A stretch of 64,000 nucleotides of DNA from Deltaproteobacteria bacterium (GTDB lineage: Bacteria > Myxococcota_A > Polyangia > Polyangiales > Houyiibacteriaceae), in contig JAEPMI010000001.1 of the NCBI GenBank assembly GCA_017644045.1, forward strand, positions 178,470 to 242,469, read 5' to 3'. The notes below the pieces were generated by a model. The model saw nothing but the letters and a program-made list of their open reading frames with translations. It made no database searches and was not told the DNA's origin. Positions 39,265-47,844 of the stretch are shown here, in pieces. The position numbers and the translations under genes were made by a program. Within the stretch, counting starts at the first letter, position 1. The number at the start of each line of letters is the position of its first letter.

Positions 39265-40785
39265 CTACTTCAGCTCCCGCTGGAGAGTCTTCACGATCTC
39301 GGCGTCGGGGTCCAGCTTCACGACCTCGTCCAGCTCCTTGCGGGCACTCGCTTTCATTCCGGCCGCCGCGTAGATCCGCGCCAGCGCCGCGCGGTTGGCC
39401 GCGAGCCCCGGTTGAATGGAGACCGCCTTCTGCGCGAGGTCCCGAGCGACTTTGAGGTCGCCCTTCCCTTCGAGCAGCGCCAGCGCTGCCTGTCGCCACG
39501 CGCGCGAGTCGTTCGGGCGACCCTCGGCGACCTTCTGCCAGGAGCGCGCGGCCGCCTCCCAGTTCTCGTGGTGTTCCTCGTAGCGAGCCTGCTTGAGGTA
39601 GGTGTCGGCCATCTGGGCCGCCAGCGCCGCCCGGAGCTCGTCGTGCCGCTCCTCCCAGTCCTTGCGGTCGGGGTCGATGGCCAGGGCCATCTTGAGCGCG
39701 TTCACCGCCGCGAGGTTGTCGCCCTTGTCGGCCGCGGTCTCGGCTTCCGCCACCAGCCGTTCCGCCTGTGCCCGGTCCCGGCCCCCGGTCAGTCCGGCCG
39801 TCGCCCGCAGCGAGCTCCGCAGCCCCTCGCGAAGCGACTCCCGTGTGACCTCGCTCGACGGCGGGCGAGGCGTGGGCGGCCGGGACGACGGCTTCCCCAT
39901 CCGCTTCTCGAGGAGGCGCTTCGCCATCGCCTTGCGCTCTTCGTCCGTGAGCCGCGGCGGTCGTGGTGCCTTCGGAATTTCGGGCGCATCGACCTTGGGC
40001 GCCGAGATGTCGGGCTTCTCCTCCGGCGGGCGGTCGGTCTTGGCCGTCTCGAGCCGCTGCCGGTCGAGGTCCGCTGGCAGGGCCGAGTCCGCCATCGCCT
40101 CGGCCTCGGCCTCGCCCGCCTTCAGCCCGCTCTCCATCGCCTTCGTCTCGTCCTGGACTGCCAGGTAGGCGTCGTAGGACTGACGGCGCTTCTTCTTCCC
40201 CAGCGTCTCGTAGGCCCGGGTCAGGTGTTCGAAGACCTTCTCCATCTTCGTCTTGAAGGTGCCGAGCTTCTTTCCGTAGAGCGTGTCGGGGTGGAAGCGC
40301 TTGGAGAGCCGGAAGTAGGCCGCGCGGATCTCCGCCTTGTCGGCCCCTCGCTGGATGCCTAGGAGCTGGTAGAAGTCGACCTCCGAGAGCCGGTGGTAGG
40401 CGTGGAGGATCTCGTGCTTGCGCTCCGGCTCGAGGTCCGCGGCCTCGTCGAGCTCCCGCGGGTCGTAGAGCGGCGGTGACATCGCCGACGGCCGCTCCTC
40501 TGGCACGGGCTCGGGCGCCCGCTCCTTCGGTGGCGGCGGTGGGCGCGAGGCGATGGTCGGTGGACCGGGCGGCCGCCCGAGCGCGCCGAGTCCTTCCAGC
40601 CGGCTCAGCAGATCCTGGACCCGGTCCACCGTGGCCCCGGTGATGTCGGCGATGTCCTTGACGGAGGTGTCCCCGTCGATCCGCGACAGGATGAACCCGT
40701 CGAAGGGATCACGGATCGGCAGATCGGTGACGACGAGGTCGTCTCTCAGCCGCGGCACCCAGTCCGTCGCCCCTTTCTCGGCCAC
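39265..40785 (-). CDS. J-domain protein with N-terminal winged-helix-like module and C-terminal TPR region
   Basis: The protein has 506 residues. Residues 20-70 carry FILSRIDGDTSVKDIADITG, shared with the gene after dnaK. The J domain (about residues 135-205) is FYQLLGIQRGADKAEIRAAY with the HPD motif in RFHPDTL that activates Hsp70 ATPase. A Lys/Pro/Glu-rich linker follows, then TPR-like helices (VNALKMALAIDPDRKDW, WQKVAEGRPNDSRAWRQAAL). There is no Cys-rich zinc domain, so it is a class C J-protein. It is 52 bp upstream of dnaK on the same strand and is the likely dedicated co-chaperone. Start GTG 40785. Confidence 0.88.
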   Translation of the reverse strand: MAEKGATDWVPRLRDDLVVTDLPIRDPFDGFILSRIDGDTSVKDIADITGATVDRVQDLLSRLEGLGALGRPPGPPTIASRPPPPPKERAPEPVPEERPSAMSPPLYDPRELDEAADLEPERKHEILHAYHRLSEVDFYQLLGIQRGADKAEIRAAYFRLSKRFHPDTLYGKKLGTFKTKMEKVFEHLTRAYETLGKKKRRQSYDAYLAVQDETKAMESGLKAGEAEAEAMADSALPADLDRQRLETAKTDRPPEEKPDISAPKVDAPEIPKAPRPPRLTDEERKAMAKRLLEKRMGKPSSRPPTPRPPSSEVTRESLREGLRSSLRATAGLTGGRDRAQAERLVAEAETAADKGDNLAAVNALKMALAIDPDRKDWEERHDELRAALAAQMADTYLKQARYEEHHENWEAAARSWQKVAEGRPNDSRAWRQAALALLEGKGDLKVARDLAQKAVSIQPGLAANRAALARIYAAAGMKASARKELDEVVKLDPDAEIVKTLQRELK

Positions 40786-40791
40786 GGTCGC

Positions 40792-40797
40792 ACCTTA
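40792..40797 (-). promoter_or_regulatory. -10-like element TAAGGT, 6 nt before GTG 40785
   Basis: On the minus strand TAAGGT fits TANNNT, with a 6-nt spacer to the GTG of the J-protein and no Shine-Dalgarno sequence. It would drive the J-protein/dnaK/unknown operon. Confidence 0.35.
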
Positions 40798-40891
40798 GCG
40801 CACCACCCCACACCGGAGGCATGGAAAAAACTGGGACACGCGCACGAACATGCCCTCATTTGGGGCTACGGACTCGGAGCTTCCGCCGCCC

Positions 40892-41803
40892 TCACCCGAG
40901 CAGGTGAACGAGCAGCGCCTTCTGCGCGTGGAGCCGGTTCTCGGCCTCCGCCCAGACCCACGAGGCCTCGCTGTCCATCACCTCGGCGCTGACCTCTTCG
41001 CCCCGGTGGGCCGGGAGGCAATGGAGGAAGATGGCGTCGTCCGCTGCTCGAGCCATCAGCGCTCCGTCGACCTGGAAGCCGGCGAAGGCCGCCTCGCGGG
41101 CCTTCTGCTCCTCTTCTTGACCCATGCTCGCCCAGACGTCGGTGGTGATGACGTCCGCGCCGGCGGCCGCTTCCTTCGGGTCCTCGGTGAACGTGAGCTG
41201 CGCGCCCATCCGCTTCGCCGCTTCGACGATGGAGGGCTTCACCTGGTAGCCCTCGGGACTGGCGATCCGGAGCGAGAAGCCCGCCTTGGCGGAGGCGAGC
41301 ATCCAGGAGTGAGCCATGTTGTTGCCGTCGCCGATCCACGCGACGGTGAGGCCCTCGAGCCGCCCCTTGGCCTCACGGACCGTCTGCATGTCCGCCAGGA
41401 GCTGGCACGGGTGGTAGTCGTCGCTGAGGCCGTTGATGATCGGAACCGAGGCGTACTCGCAGAGGGTCTCGACCTTCTCGTGGCCGAAGGTCCGGTAGAC
41501 GACGCCGTGCACATAGCCCGAGAGCATCCGGGCCGTGTCCTCGAGGGGCTCGCCGCGACCCATCTGGGTGTCCTTCGCGATGAGGGTCGTCGGCATCGCA
41601 CCGAGCTCGTGAATGCCCACCTCGAAGCTCAGTCGGGTCCGCGTGGAGGCCTTCTCCAGCACGATGGCCACCGTCTTGCCCTCGAGGGGGCGGGGGAAGG
41701 TCATCTTGCCGCGGGCCGCCTTCAAGGCGTCGGCGCCGTCGAGGATCGTGGTGAGCTCTTCGGACGAGAGGTCGTCGAGGGTGCGGAAGTGGCGGAGGCT
41801 CAT
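40892..41803 (-). CDS. argF: Ornithine carbamoyltransferase
   Basis: The protein has 303 residues. It makes citrulline from ornithine and carbamoyl phosphate. Carbamoyl-phosphate binding motif ASTRTRLSFE, ornithine-side DDYHPCQLLADM, and HCLPAHRG with the catalytic Cys are all present. ATG 41803 gives the normal N-terminus (MSLRHFRTLDDLS). The next step, argG, is encoded about 5 kb away on the same strand. Confidence 0.96.
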   Translation of the reverse strand: MSLRHFRTLDDLSSEELTTILDGADALKAARGKMTFPRPLEGKTVAIVLEKASTRTRLSFEVGIHELGAMPTTLIAKDTQMGRGEPLEDTARMLSGYVHGVVYRTFGHEKVETLCEYASVPIINGLSDDYHPCQLLADMQTVREAKGRLEGLTVAWIGDGNNMAHSWMLASAKAGFSLRIASPEGYQVKPSIVEAAKRMGAQLTFTEDPKEAAAGADVITTDVWASMGQEEEQKAREAAFAGFQVDGALMARAADDAIFLHCLPAHRGEEVSAEVMDSEASWVWAEAENRLHAQKALLVHLLG

Positions 41804-41871
41804 TCGCGCCCCATAGCACGAGGAACCGCAGGCGTTGACCCGGCAGGCCAAATCCTTACGCTCCACCGGCC

Positions 41872-42450
41872 TTGCACCACGACGACCCCCGAGCCGCGGT
41901 TTCGCCGCCCTTTCATGCCACCACCATCGTCGCCGTCCGGCGCGACGGCGTCGCCGCGATGGCGGGCGACGGCCAGGTCTCCCAGGGCCAGACCATCCTG
42001 AAGGGCAGCGCCAAGAAGGTCCGCCGCATCGCCGAGGGCAAGGTGGTCGCCGGCTTCGCGGGCGCGACCGCGGACGCCTTCACGCTCCTCGAACGCTTCG
42101 AGGCGAAGCTCCGGGAGCATCGCGGCACGCTGCAGCGCGCGGCCGTCGAGCTCGCGAAGGACTGGCGGACCGACCGCTACCTCCGTCGGCTCGAGGCGAT
42201 GATGATCGTGATGGACACGGAGCAGACGCTCCTGCTGAGCGGCACGGGCGACGTGGTCGAGCCGGACGAGGGCGTCATCGCCATCGGCTCGGGCGGCGCC
42301 TACGCGAGCTCGGCGGCTCGAGCGCTCTACCGTCACACCGACATGGACGCAGAGACCATCGCGACCACCGCGATCGGAATCGCCGGTGAGATCTGCGTGT
42401 ACACGAACGGCAACGTGGTCGTGGAGACCATCGGGAAGAAGAGCTCGTGA
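41872..42450 (+). CDS. hslV: HslV (ClpQ) protease subunit
   Basis: The protein has 192 residues. It is the threonine protease of the HslUV proteasome-like complex. [20 protein letters not shown] holds the catalytic Thr that becomes the N-terminus; [17 protein letters not shown] and [15 protein letters not shown] are family blocks. The only plausible start is TTG 41872, giving a 16-residue leader ending FHA before the catalytic Thr. FHG or FHA before the Thr also occurs in relatives, but with a much shorter leader. The gene overlaps hslU by 4 bp (GTGA). Confidence 0.95.
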   Translation: MHHDDPRAAVSPPFHATTIVAVRRDGVAAMAGDGQVSQGQTILKGSAKKVRRIAEGKVVAGFAGATADAFTLLERFEAKLREHRGTLQRAAVELAKDWRTDRYLRRLEAMMIVMDTEQTLLLSGTGDVVEPDEGVIAIGSGGAYASSAARALYRHTDMDAETIATTAIGIAGEICVYTNGNVVVETIGKKSS

Positions 42451-43859
42451 GCAAGAAGAAGGATCGGACGTTCACCCCGCGGGAGACCGTCTCGGAGCTC
42501 GACCGCTACATCATCGGTCAGCACGACGCGAAGCGCGCGGTGGCCATCGCGCTGCGGAACCGCTGGCGCCGCCAGCAGGTCGAGGGCGACCTGCAGGAAG
42601 AGATCTCGCCGAAGAACATCATCATGGTCGGCCCGACCGGCTGCGGTAAGACCGAGATCGCCCGCCGGCTCGCGAAGCTCGCCAAGGCGCCCTTCGTGAA
42701 GGTCGAAGCGAGCAAGTTCACCGAGGTCGGCTACGTGGGCCGTGATGTCGAGGCGATGATCCGCGACCTGGTCGAGATCGCGATCGACCTCGTGCAGCAG
42801 GAAGAAATGGAGCGCGTGCGTGCGCGTGCCGAGGAGAACGCCGAAGAGCGCCTCGTGCAGCTCCTGGCCGACGAGATGGCGCCGCCCCCCGAGCCGCCGC
42901 CCCAGCCGCAGACGCCGCAGAGCCGGATGTTCGGCCCCTTCGTGATGAACCAGCCGCCGCAGCGGCCGGCGCACCCGGAGAGTCGGCTCGACGAGATCCG
43001 CCGCAAGCTCCGCGGGGGCGAGCTCGAGGACGAAGAGGTGGAGGTCAGCGTCCAGGACACCGGCGCGCCCTTCATGAAGATCTTCGGACAGAGCGGCATG
43101 GAGGAAATGAACCTCAAGGACATGCTCGGTCAGATCCCGGGCTTCCAGGGCAAGACCAAGCTCCGCCGCGCGAAGGTCAAGGACGTCCGCCGCCACATCG
43201 AGGACGAAGAGGCCAAGAAGCTCATCGACATGGACGGCGTGCAGCGGCGCGCCATCGAGCGCACGGAGCAGAGCGGCATCGTCTTCCTCGACGAGATCGA
43301 CAAGGTCGCGAGCCGGCAGAGCGCCAGCGGTGGGCCGGACGTCTCCCGTGAGGGCGTCCAGCGCGACCTGCTTCCGCTCGTCGAAGGCAGCACGGTGTCG
43401 ACCAAGCACGGCTCGGTGAAGACCGACCACATCCTCTTCATCGCGGCGGGCGCGTTCCACGTCGCGCAGGTGTCGGACCTCATCCCGGAGCTGCAGGGTC
43501 GCTTCCCCATTCGGGTCGAGCTCGAGCCACTCAAGAAGGAGGACTTCGTCCGCATCCTCACCGAGCCGAGGAACGCGCTGACGAAGCAGTACACGGCGCT
43601 CATGGCGACCGAGAAGGTCGACCTCGTCTTCGAAGCGGACGCGATCGAGGCCATCGCGAGCTACGCGGCGACCGCCAACGAGCGCAGCGAGAACATCGGT
43701 GCGCGTCGGCTCCACACGGTGATGGAAGCGCTGCTCGAGGAGCTCAGCTTCGCGGCGTGCGAGATCGGCGGCCAGAAGGTCGTGGTCAACGGCGCCTACG
43801 TGAAGGAGCGGCTCGAGCCGATCCTCGGCGACGCCGAGCTCAGCAAGTTCATCCTCTGA
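42447..43859 (+). CDS. hslU: HslU (ClpY) ATPase subunit
   Basis: The protein has 470 residues, AAA+ unfoldase of HslUV. Walker A is [20 protein letters not shown] (Cys in place of the usual Val), Walker [12 protein letters not shown], and the pore region near [20 protein letters not shown]. The I-domain is Glu/Pro-rich with [11 protein letters not shown]. The C-terminal tail ends in Phe-Ile-Leu, like the -RFIL tail that docks into HslV. GTG 42447 overlaps the hslV stop, so the two subunits are translationally coupled. Confidence 0.96.
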   Translation: MSKKKDRTFTPRETVSELDRYIIGQHDAKRAVAIALRNRWRRQQVEGDLQEEISPKNIIMVGPTGCGKTEIARRLAKLAKAPFVKVEASKFTEVGYVGRDVEAMIRDLVEIAIDLVQQEEMERVRARAEENAEERLVQLLADEMAPPPEPPPQPQTPQSRMFGPFVMNQPPQRPAHPESRLDEIRRKLRGGELEDEEVEVSVQDTGAPFMKIFGQSGMEEMNLKDMLGQIPGFQGKTKLRRAKVKDVRRHIEDEEAKKLIDMDGVQRRAIERTEQSGIVFLDEIDKVASRQSASGGPDVSREGVQRDLLPLVEGSTVSTKHGSVKTDHILFIAAGAFHVAQVSDLIPELQGRFPIRVELEPLKKEDFVRILTEPRNALTKQYTALMATEKVDLVFEADAIEAIASYAATANERSENIGARRLHTVMEALLEELSFAACEIGGQKVVVNGAYVKERLEPILGDAELSKFIL

Positions 43860-43888
43860 GCAGCGGGGAGAATGGCGGGAGCGCTCCG

Positions 43889-43894
43889 TAGACT
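43889..43894 (+). promoter_or_regulatory. -10-like element TAGACT, 5 nt before GTG 43900
   Basis: TAGACT lies 5 nt before the GTG start, between hslU and the next gene. No Shine-Dalgarno sequence is seen. Confidence 0.3.
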
Positions 43895-43899
43895 GGAAC

Positions 43900-44460
43900 G
43901 TGAGCGAGTTCTGGACCCTGCACGGCGCGCTGGTCACCGCGAACGGATCGGCCACCGTCGAGCGGCGGGACATCGGGGGGCACCCGGCGACGATGGTGCT
44001 CGCGGTCGCCGGTGATCTCGCGCTTCCGATGCTGGAGAGCGTGAAGGATGCCTTCCTTAAGTTGGCTCGCGTGGACGAGGCCTCGGTCGCCGGACTGCTC
44101 GCCACACTGACGCCGCCGTGGGTGAGTGGAGCGGCCGCGGCGGTCAGCCACGGGGCGACCGTGACCACGGCGATCGCGGGGGCCGGCTCGTGCTGGCGGC
44201 AGCACGGTGGCGAGCTCGTCGACACGAGCGCGGGCGCACATCCGATGGCCTGGGGTGACGGCTGGCTGGTCAGCGCGGACTTCCGGCCCGAGGCGGGTGA
44301 CTTCTTCGGGACCGGCACGGTCGACCCCGACGCGGCGAGCGCCTCGCCGACCCCCGCCTTCGCGAACGACACGCTCGACGACGCGCTCCGGGCCGCGCTG
44401 GGCGACGCGGCGGCGACGGTCGCGGCGACCTGGGTGGGCGAGCTCCGCGCTCGGCGTTGA
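43900..44460 (+). CDS. Hypothetical protein
   Basis: The protein has 186 residues, with no signal peptide or membrane segment. AVSHGATVTTAIAGAGSCW and HPMAWGDGWLVSADF are strand-rich with Gly/Ala and could belong to an Ntn- or phosphatase-like sandwich, but no diagnostic residues are seen. Codon pattern is like its neighbours. It begins 40 bp after hslU with its own -10-like element. Confidence 0.6.
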   Translation: MSEFWTLHGALVTANGSATVERRDIGGHPATMVLAVAGDLALPMLESVKDAFLKLARVDEASVAGLLATLTPPWVSGAAAAVSHGATVTTAIAGAGSCWRQHGGELVDTSAGAHPMAWGDGWLVSADFRPEAGDFFGTGTVDPDAASASPTPAFANDTLDDALRAALGDAAATVAATWVGELRARR

Positions 44461-44514
44461 CGCGCTCGCGTTCGGCGGGCTTGCCGTCGCGGGCGGCGGC
44501 TCGATAGTCGCCGC

Positions 44515-45555
44515 GTGAACCGAATCCTCCTGGCAGTGCTCGTCTCGGTCGGCTGCGCGAAGGGGCCGGCGTTCGGCCCCGCTGCCGCCCCGCTCACCGA
44601 GCCGACCGCGCTCTGCTCGGCGGCGCAGCGATCGGGATGCCGAGGGGTGGCACGAGTCGAGCGAAGGCTCGCGAGGGCCGACCTCGAGCTGCTCGGCGCC
44701 ACCGGGAGCCCGGGCGGAACCCAGGGCGCCTTCGTGCTCACCCTTCGCGATCGGAGCGATGGGACCGTCCTTCGGGCGAAGTGGCGGGCGGTCGACGGCG
44801 GCGGCCTCCTCAACGTCCCGCATCGCGAGCTCGGCGCGTATCACGTGCAGCAGCTGCTGCTCGCGCCTCGCGACCAGGTGATCCCGCCGACCGCCGCGCG
44901 CTGTCTGCCCCTCGACGCCTACCGCGAGCACGTCGACCCCGACGCCCGGCCCACCGAGGGAACGGAGTGCGTGCTCGGCTTCGTCACCTACTGGCTCGAG
45001 CACGCGATCGGCGTCGACGACGCGCGGGACTCGGGTCTGCTCGAGGCGGGCGAGGGCCTCTACGATCCGGAGCGTTTCTCCGAGGACGAGGTCTATCGGT
45101 CGACGCTCTCGAACCTCAACCTGGTGAGCCACCTGGTCCGACACGGCGACGCGCATCGCGGCCAGTTCGTGTTCGTGCGGCACGGCCCCCACCTGGTCAG
45201 CTACTCGGTCGATCACAGCATCGCGTTCGAGGCCGTCCCCAACCCGATGCTCCTCTTCCGGAAGGACTGGTCCAACATCCAGCTGCCATCGCTCCCCGCG
45301 AGCAGCATCGCCCGCCTGCGCCGAACGACACAGGACGAGATCGCACGGCTCCGCACCCTCGTGGAGCTCGAGCTTCGCGACGGCATGCTCGTCCCCGTCG
45401 ACGAGGGGGCAGCGTTCGGCGACCCGGGCTCCCCCGTTCGCCTCGATGCCGACCGGGTGCAGATCGGCCTGACCGAGCGGGAGGTGGAGGGCGTGGCCGA
45501 GCGCATTCGAGGGCTGCTCTCGGCCATCGAGCGCGGCGAGATCCAGACGCGCTGA
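44515..45555 (+). CDS. Lipoprotein with PI4K/FAM20-like kinase motifs
   Basis: The protein has 346 residues. Signal MNRILLAVLVSVGC ends in a lipobox (Cys14). Three segments recall the PI3/4-kinase/HipA/FAM20 protein-kinase-like fold: LRAKWRAVDGG...HRELGAYHVQQLL (Lys and Glu of the N-lobe), HLVRHGDAHRGQFVFV (equivalent to the catalytic N/R-x-D-R-H-x-x-N loop, with Gln in place of Asn) and SYSVDHSIAFE (the metal-binding D-H-(G/S) segment). An exported kinase or pseudokinase on the cell surface is inferred; activity is unproven because Asn is replaced. Confidence 0.55.
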   Translation: MNRILLAVLVSVGCAKGPAFGPAAAPLTEPTALCSAAQRSGCRGVARVERRLARADLELLGATGSPGGTQGAFVLTLRDRSDGTVLRAKWRAVDGGGLLNVPHRELGAYHVQQLLLAPRDQVIPPTAARCLPLDAYREHVDPDARPTEGTECVLGFVTYWLEHAIGVDDARDSGLLEAGEGLYDPERFSEDEVYRSTLSNLNLVSHLVRHGDAHRGQFVFVRHGPHLVSYSVDHSIAFEAVPNPMLLFRKDWSNIQLPSLPASSIARLRRTTQDEIARLRTLVELELRDGMLVPVDEGAAFGDPGSPVRLDADRVQIGLTEREVEGVAERIRGLLSAIERGEIQTR

Positions 45556-45689
45556 GGCGCGGCGTCGACGTCCATCGGCCCCGGTCTCCGAACGGGGACG
45601 GGCCACCAATTCTGGTGATTTTCTAGTCACACGCGAGCTAATCTCCGCTCGCCGCGTGGACTTCCCGGGCGGCCCTAAGGAGGGGAACG

Positions 45690-46097
45690 ATGAGCGAAGA
45701 GAGCGCACCCGAGGTCCAGCAGGACCTGATGAAGGGCATCATGGCCGCGGCTGGCGCCGCCCTCGTGGTCGGGTTGATCTACGGCGTGGTCGGGATGTTC
45801 GTGAACGAGTTCAAGTGGCTCGCGTTGGCGACCGGCGCCGCCTCCGGCGTCGCGGGCGTCACGTTCGGCAAGAAGTACTCGATCCCCCTGGGCGTCGCGG
45901 CCGCCGTCTTCACGCTGATCGGGATGATCGTCGGCAAGCTGCTGATCCAACCCGGCGAAGGTGGGGACTGGGTCGCGTACCACACCACCCTCTTCGACAT
46001 CATGTTCTGCTACGTCGGCGCGCCGGCGCTGGCCTTCATCGCCGCCGGCACGCAGGGCGGCGACTACGTGAAGAGCTACCTGCCCATCAACCGCTGA
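45690..46097 (+). CDS. Small four-helix integral membrane protein
   Basis: The protein has 135 residues. AAGGAGG lies directly upstream, one of the strongest ribosome sites in the window. Four hydrophobic segments are visible (AAAGAALVVGLIYGVVGMF, WLALATGAASGVAGVTFG, IPLGVAAAVFTLIGMIVG, FDIMFCYVGAPALAFIAAG). A TAATCT hexamer at 45639-45644 could be the -10. No named family is recognised. Confidence 0.75.
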   Translation: MSEESAPEVQQDLMKGIMAAAGAALVVGLIYGVVGMFVNEFKWLALATGAASGVAGVTFGKKYSIPLGVAAAVFTLIGMIVGKLLIQPGEGGDWVAYHTTLFDIMFCYVGAPALAFIAAGTQGGDYVKSYLPINR

Positions 46098-46104
46098 CGC
46101 CACG

Positions 46105-46149
46105 CACCTCCGCGAGGCCCGGTGAGAGCCGGGACCACTCGCGGAGGTG
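46105..46149. terminator. Strong bidirectional hairpin
   Basis: Perfect 12-bp arms CACCTCCGCGAG (46105-46116) and CTCGCGGAGGTG (46138-46149) enclose a second small stem (CCCGG / CCGGG). It sits 7 nt after the membrane-protein stop and before the convergent barrel remnant, so it probably terminates both. Confidence 0.75.
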
Positions 46150-46185
46150 TGCCGCTCCCGCGGCCGGCGCGCGGAGAGTGAACGC

Positions 46186-46514
46186 TCAAAAGGCCTCGTA
46201 TCCGATCGAGCCCATGAGCATCACGCCGGTCCCGTTCGGGTCGCCGAGGAACGCGAGTCGGCTCTCGAAGCTGATGACCAGTCCCTTCCGCCGGATGCCG
46301 TCGGCCCCGACTCCGTGCACGGGGTACACGCCCGCTCGGAACCCGATGGCCGGGCCACGCGGGTTGTTGAAGACGCCGTACCCGGCGCCGGCGCCGATCA
46401 CGAACATGTCCGCGATCGTCACGTCGGCCATGAGGAGCGCCGCGAAGGTGCCGGTGATGCCGCCATCGACAGCGCGACCACGACCGCGACGCGGTTCATT
46501 CCAACAAAGCTCAT
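46186..46514 (-). pseudogene. Remnant of an outer-membrane beta-barrel protein gene
   Basis: A good ribosome site (GAGGAGGGG) and ATG 46514 open a frame that starts like a signal peptide (MSFVGMNRVAVVVALSMA) but ends soon after. The downstream sequence, shifted by one base, encodes amphipathic strands (MFVIGAGAGYGVFNN, GLVISFESRLAFLG) and ends in GSIGYEAF, the terminal Phe of a beta-barrel. The two parts do not share a frame and only about 80 barrel residues remain of a usual 150-200. A deletion with frameshift is the simplest explanation; sequencing error cannot be excluded. Confidence 0.55.
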
Positions 46515-46620
46515 CGTTCCCCTCCTCATGTCGGAGGGACACGTGTGTCGAGCCCCTCCGTTCGAGCCGACGGCGGTTCGTAGTGAAGATTCATCGAGGT
46601 CGTGTCGACGGGAAACGAGG

Positions 46621-46647
46621 GGCATCACACAATGGGCGCCCATGGCC
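46621..46647 (+). repeat. Duplicated start-region sequence, copy 1
   Basis: The 26-bp core at 46622-46647, containing CACAATGGGCGCCCATGGCC, matches 47819-47844 at 23 positions; weaker similarity continues about 18 bp upstream (CGACG...AAACGAGG). In copy 2 its ATG starts the ABC1 kinase; here it opens only a 13-codon frame. Confidence 0.6.
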
Positions 46648-46683
46648 GAGACCGACGGCATGAAGCGCTGGGTGACCACGTGA
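46642..46683 (+). CDS. Possible 13-codon leader peptide
   Basis: ATG 46642 opens MAETDGMKRWVTT and stops at TGA 46681-46683, overlapping ATG 46683 of the next gene (TGATG). The overlap would allow translational coupling. It may instead be a decayed duplicate of the start of the ABC1 kinase gene ([10 protein letters not shown]). Confidence 0.3.
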   Translation: MAETDGMKRWVTT

Positions 46684-47762
46684 TGAGCGACGTCGACGTT
46701 CTCTTGCCGTGGCTCTCCGAGGTGCTGCCGATCCGCGCCGAACGGGCCGTTCTGGAGCTCGGGGACTTCGAGGCCGCCGAGGTCGTCGACGGTTGGGTCC
46801 GCATCCCCTTCGTGGGCGCCGTCCTCGACGAGGACGGCAGCCTCGTCGAGGCCACCGAGCACCCGCTGCCGCTCGTCCATCGAGAAGACCTCGAGGATGA
46901 GGTCCGAACTCGGGCCTTCCTGCGCGGCTGGTCGAAGGCCGTCGCGGCGCGAGTCGGGTCGCAACACGAAGAGAGCTCCGCGAGCCTCTGTGCCATGGAC
47001 GTGATCTTCATGGCCGCCCGGTCGCGCACGGTCATCGACGACCTCAGGCTCCGAACCGAGGACGACTTCGAGGAGGCGATGACGAGGGCGCGCTGGCTCG
47101 ATTCGGCTCCAGACGTGGTGCTCTACCCGGACCTCTCGAATCTGCCGAAGCCCGTTGCCCAGGACTCGGCGCGTGAAGCGGCGCTCGCGCTCACGCCGGA
47201 CCGGGAAGCGATGCTCGCCTACCTGCGCTGGCTCGACGAACGGGACGACCCGCGCGGCGCGGTCGGCTTGGCGATGGCAGGACCCCGCCACGCCGACGCG
47301 CGACGAGCTCAGCTGCTGCTGCGAGAACACCGTGAGCAGCTGATCGGTCCCTTCTCGCTCGGCGAGTCCGCCGATGCTTGGTGGGAGGTCGCATTCACCT
47401 GGGAGATGGGCTGGGTCGACACCATCGTGGTCGAGCTCTCGCTCGACCCCGCCGGCCCTTCACCGCGTGCGCTCCTCGACGCCCTCTTCTCGCTCCCGGC
47501 CACCCGCTTCGTGCGCGAGCTGGTGCTCGGCGTGGCGCCCGAGGTTGCCGACTTCGACGACGTACATCCGCTGGCTCGTTGGAGCGACGTCCTCGGTCGA
47601 GGCTCCGATGCGCTCCGGCGTCTCGAGCTCTTCCGCGCAGACGAGCTCATGGATCGACCGGAGGACGAAGCCGGCCTACGGAAACGCTTCCCTCGGCTCG
47701 AGCAACTCGAGATCTCCTCGGGTGCTCGACCCATCGCGTGCCTGCCGCACGGGGAGGCGTAG
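46683..47762 (+). CDS. Hypothetical protein with a TIGR02996-like segment
   Basis: The protein has 359 residues from ATG 46683. The middle EAMLAYLRWLDERDDPRGAVGL resembles the Y-A-D-W-L-E-E-R-G-D-P-R motif of TIGR02996, a repeat domain of unknown function common in myxobacteria and planctomycetes. The N-terminal 150 residues are acidic and unassigned; the C-terminal part (ELVLGVAPEVADFDDVHPLA, LRRLELFRADELMDRP) is leucine-rich-repeat-like, as often follows TIGR02996. Probably cytoplasmic. It precedes the ABC1 kinase gene by 76 bp. Confidence 0.7.
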   Translation: MSDVDVLLPWLSEVLPIRAERAVLELGDFEAAEVVDGWVRIPFVGAVLDEDGSLVEATEHPLPLVHREDLEDEVRTRAFLRGWSKAVAARVGSQHEESSASLCAMDVIFMAARSRTVIDDLRLRTEDDFEEAMTRARWLDSAPDVVLYPDLSNLPKPVAQDSAREAALALTPDREAMLAYLRWLDERDDPRGAVGLAMAGPRHADARRAQLLLREHREQLIGPFSLGESADAWWEVAFTWEMGWVDTIVVELSLDPAGPSPRALLDALFSLPATRFVRELVLGVAPEVADFDDVHPLARWSDVLGRGSDALRRLELFRADELMDRPEDEAGLRKRFPRLEQLEISSGARPIACLPHGEA

Positions 47763-47817
47763 CCGACAAGCGTCATCGAGCTCCTCTAGCCGAGCTCGCG
47801 CTCGACGCCGAAAGCGG

Positions 47818-47844
47818 CGCATCCCACAATGGGCACCGATGGCC
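47818..47844 (+). repeat. Duplicated start-region sequence, copy 2
   Basis: It matches 46621-46647 and includes the ATG of the ABC1 kinase gene. It contains CCCA-CAA-TGGG, a small hairpin just upstream of the start codon, and GCCG-AAAG-CGGC lies just before it. Confidence 0.55.

Noticed and set aside
46602-46682. Longer N-terminus for the TIGR02996-like protein
   Set aside because: The upstream 27 codons are His/Arg-rich, lack a ribosome site and overlap the duplicated start-region sequence; ATG 46683 fits better.
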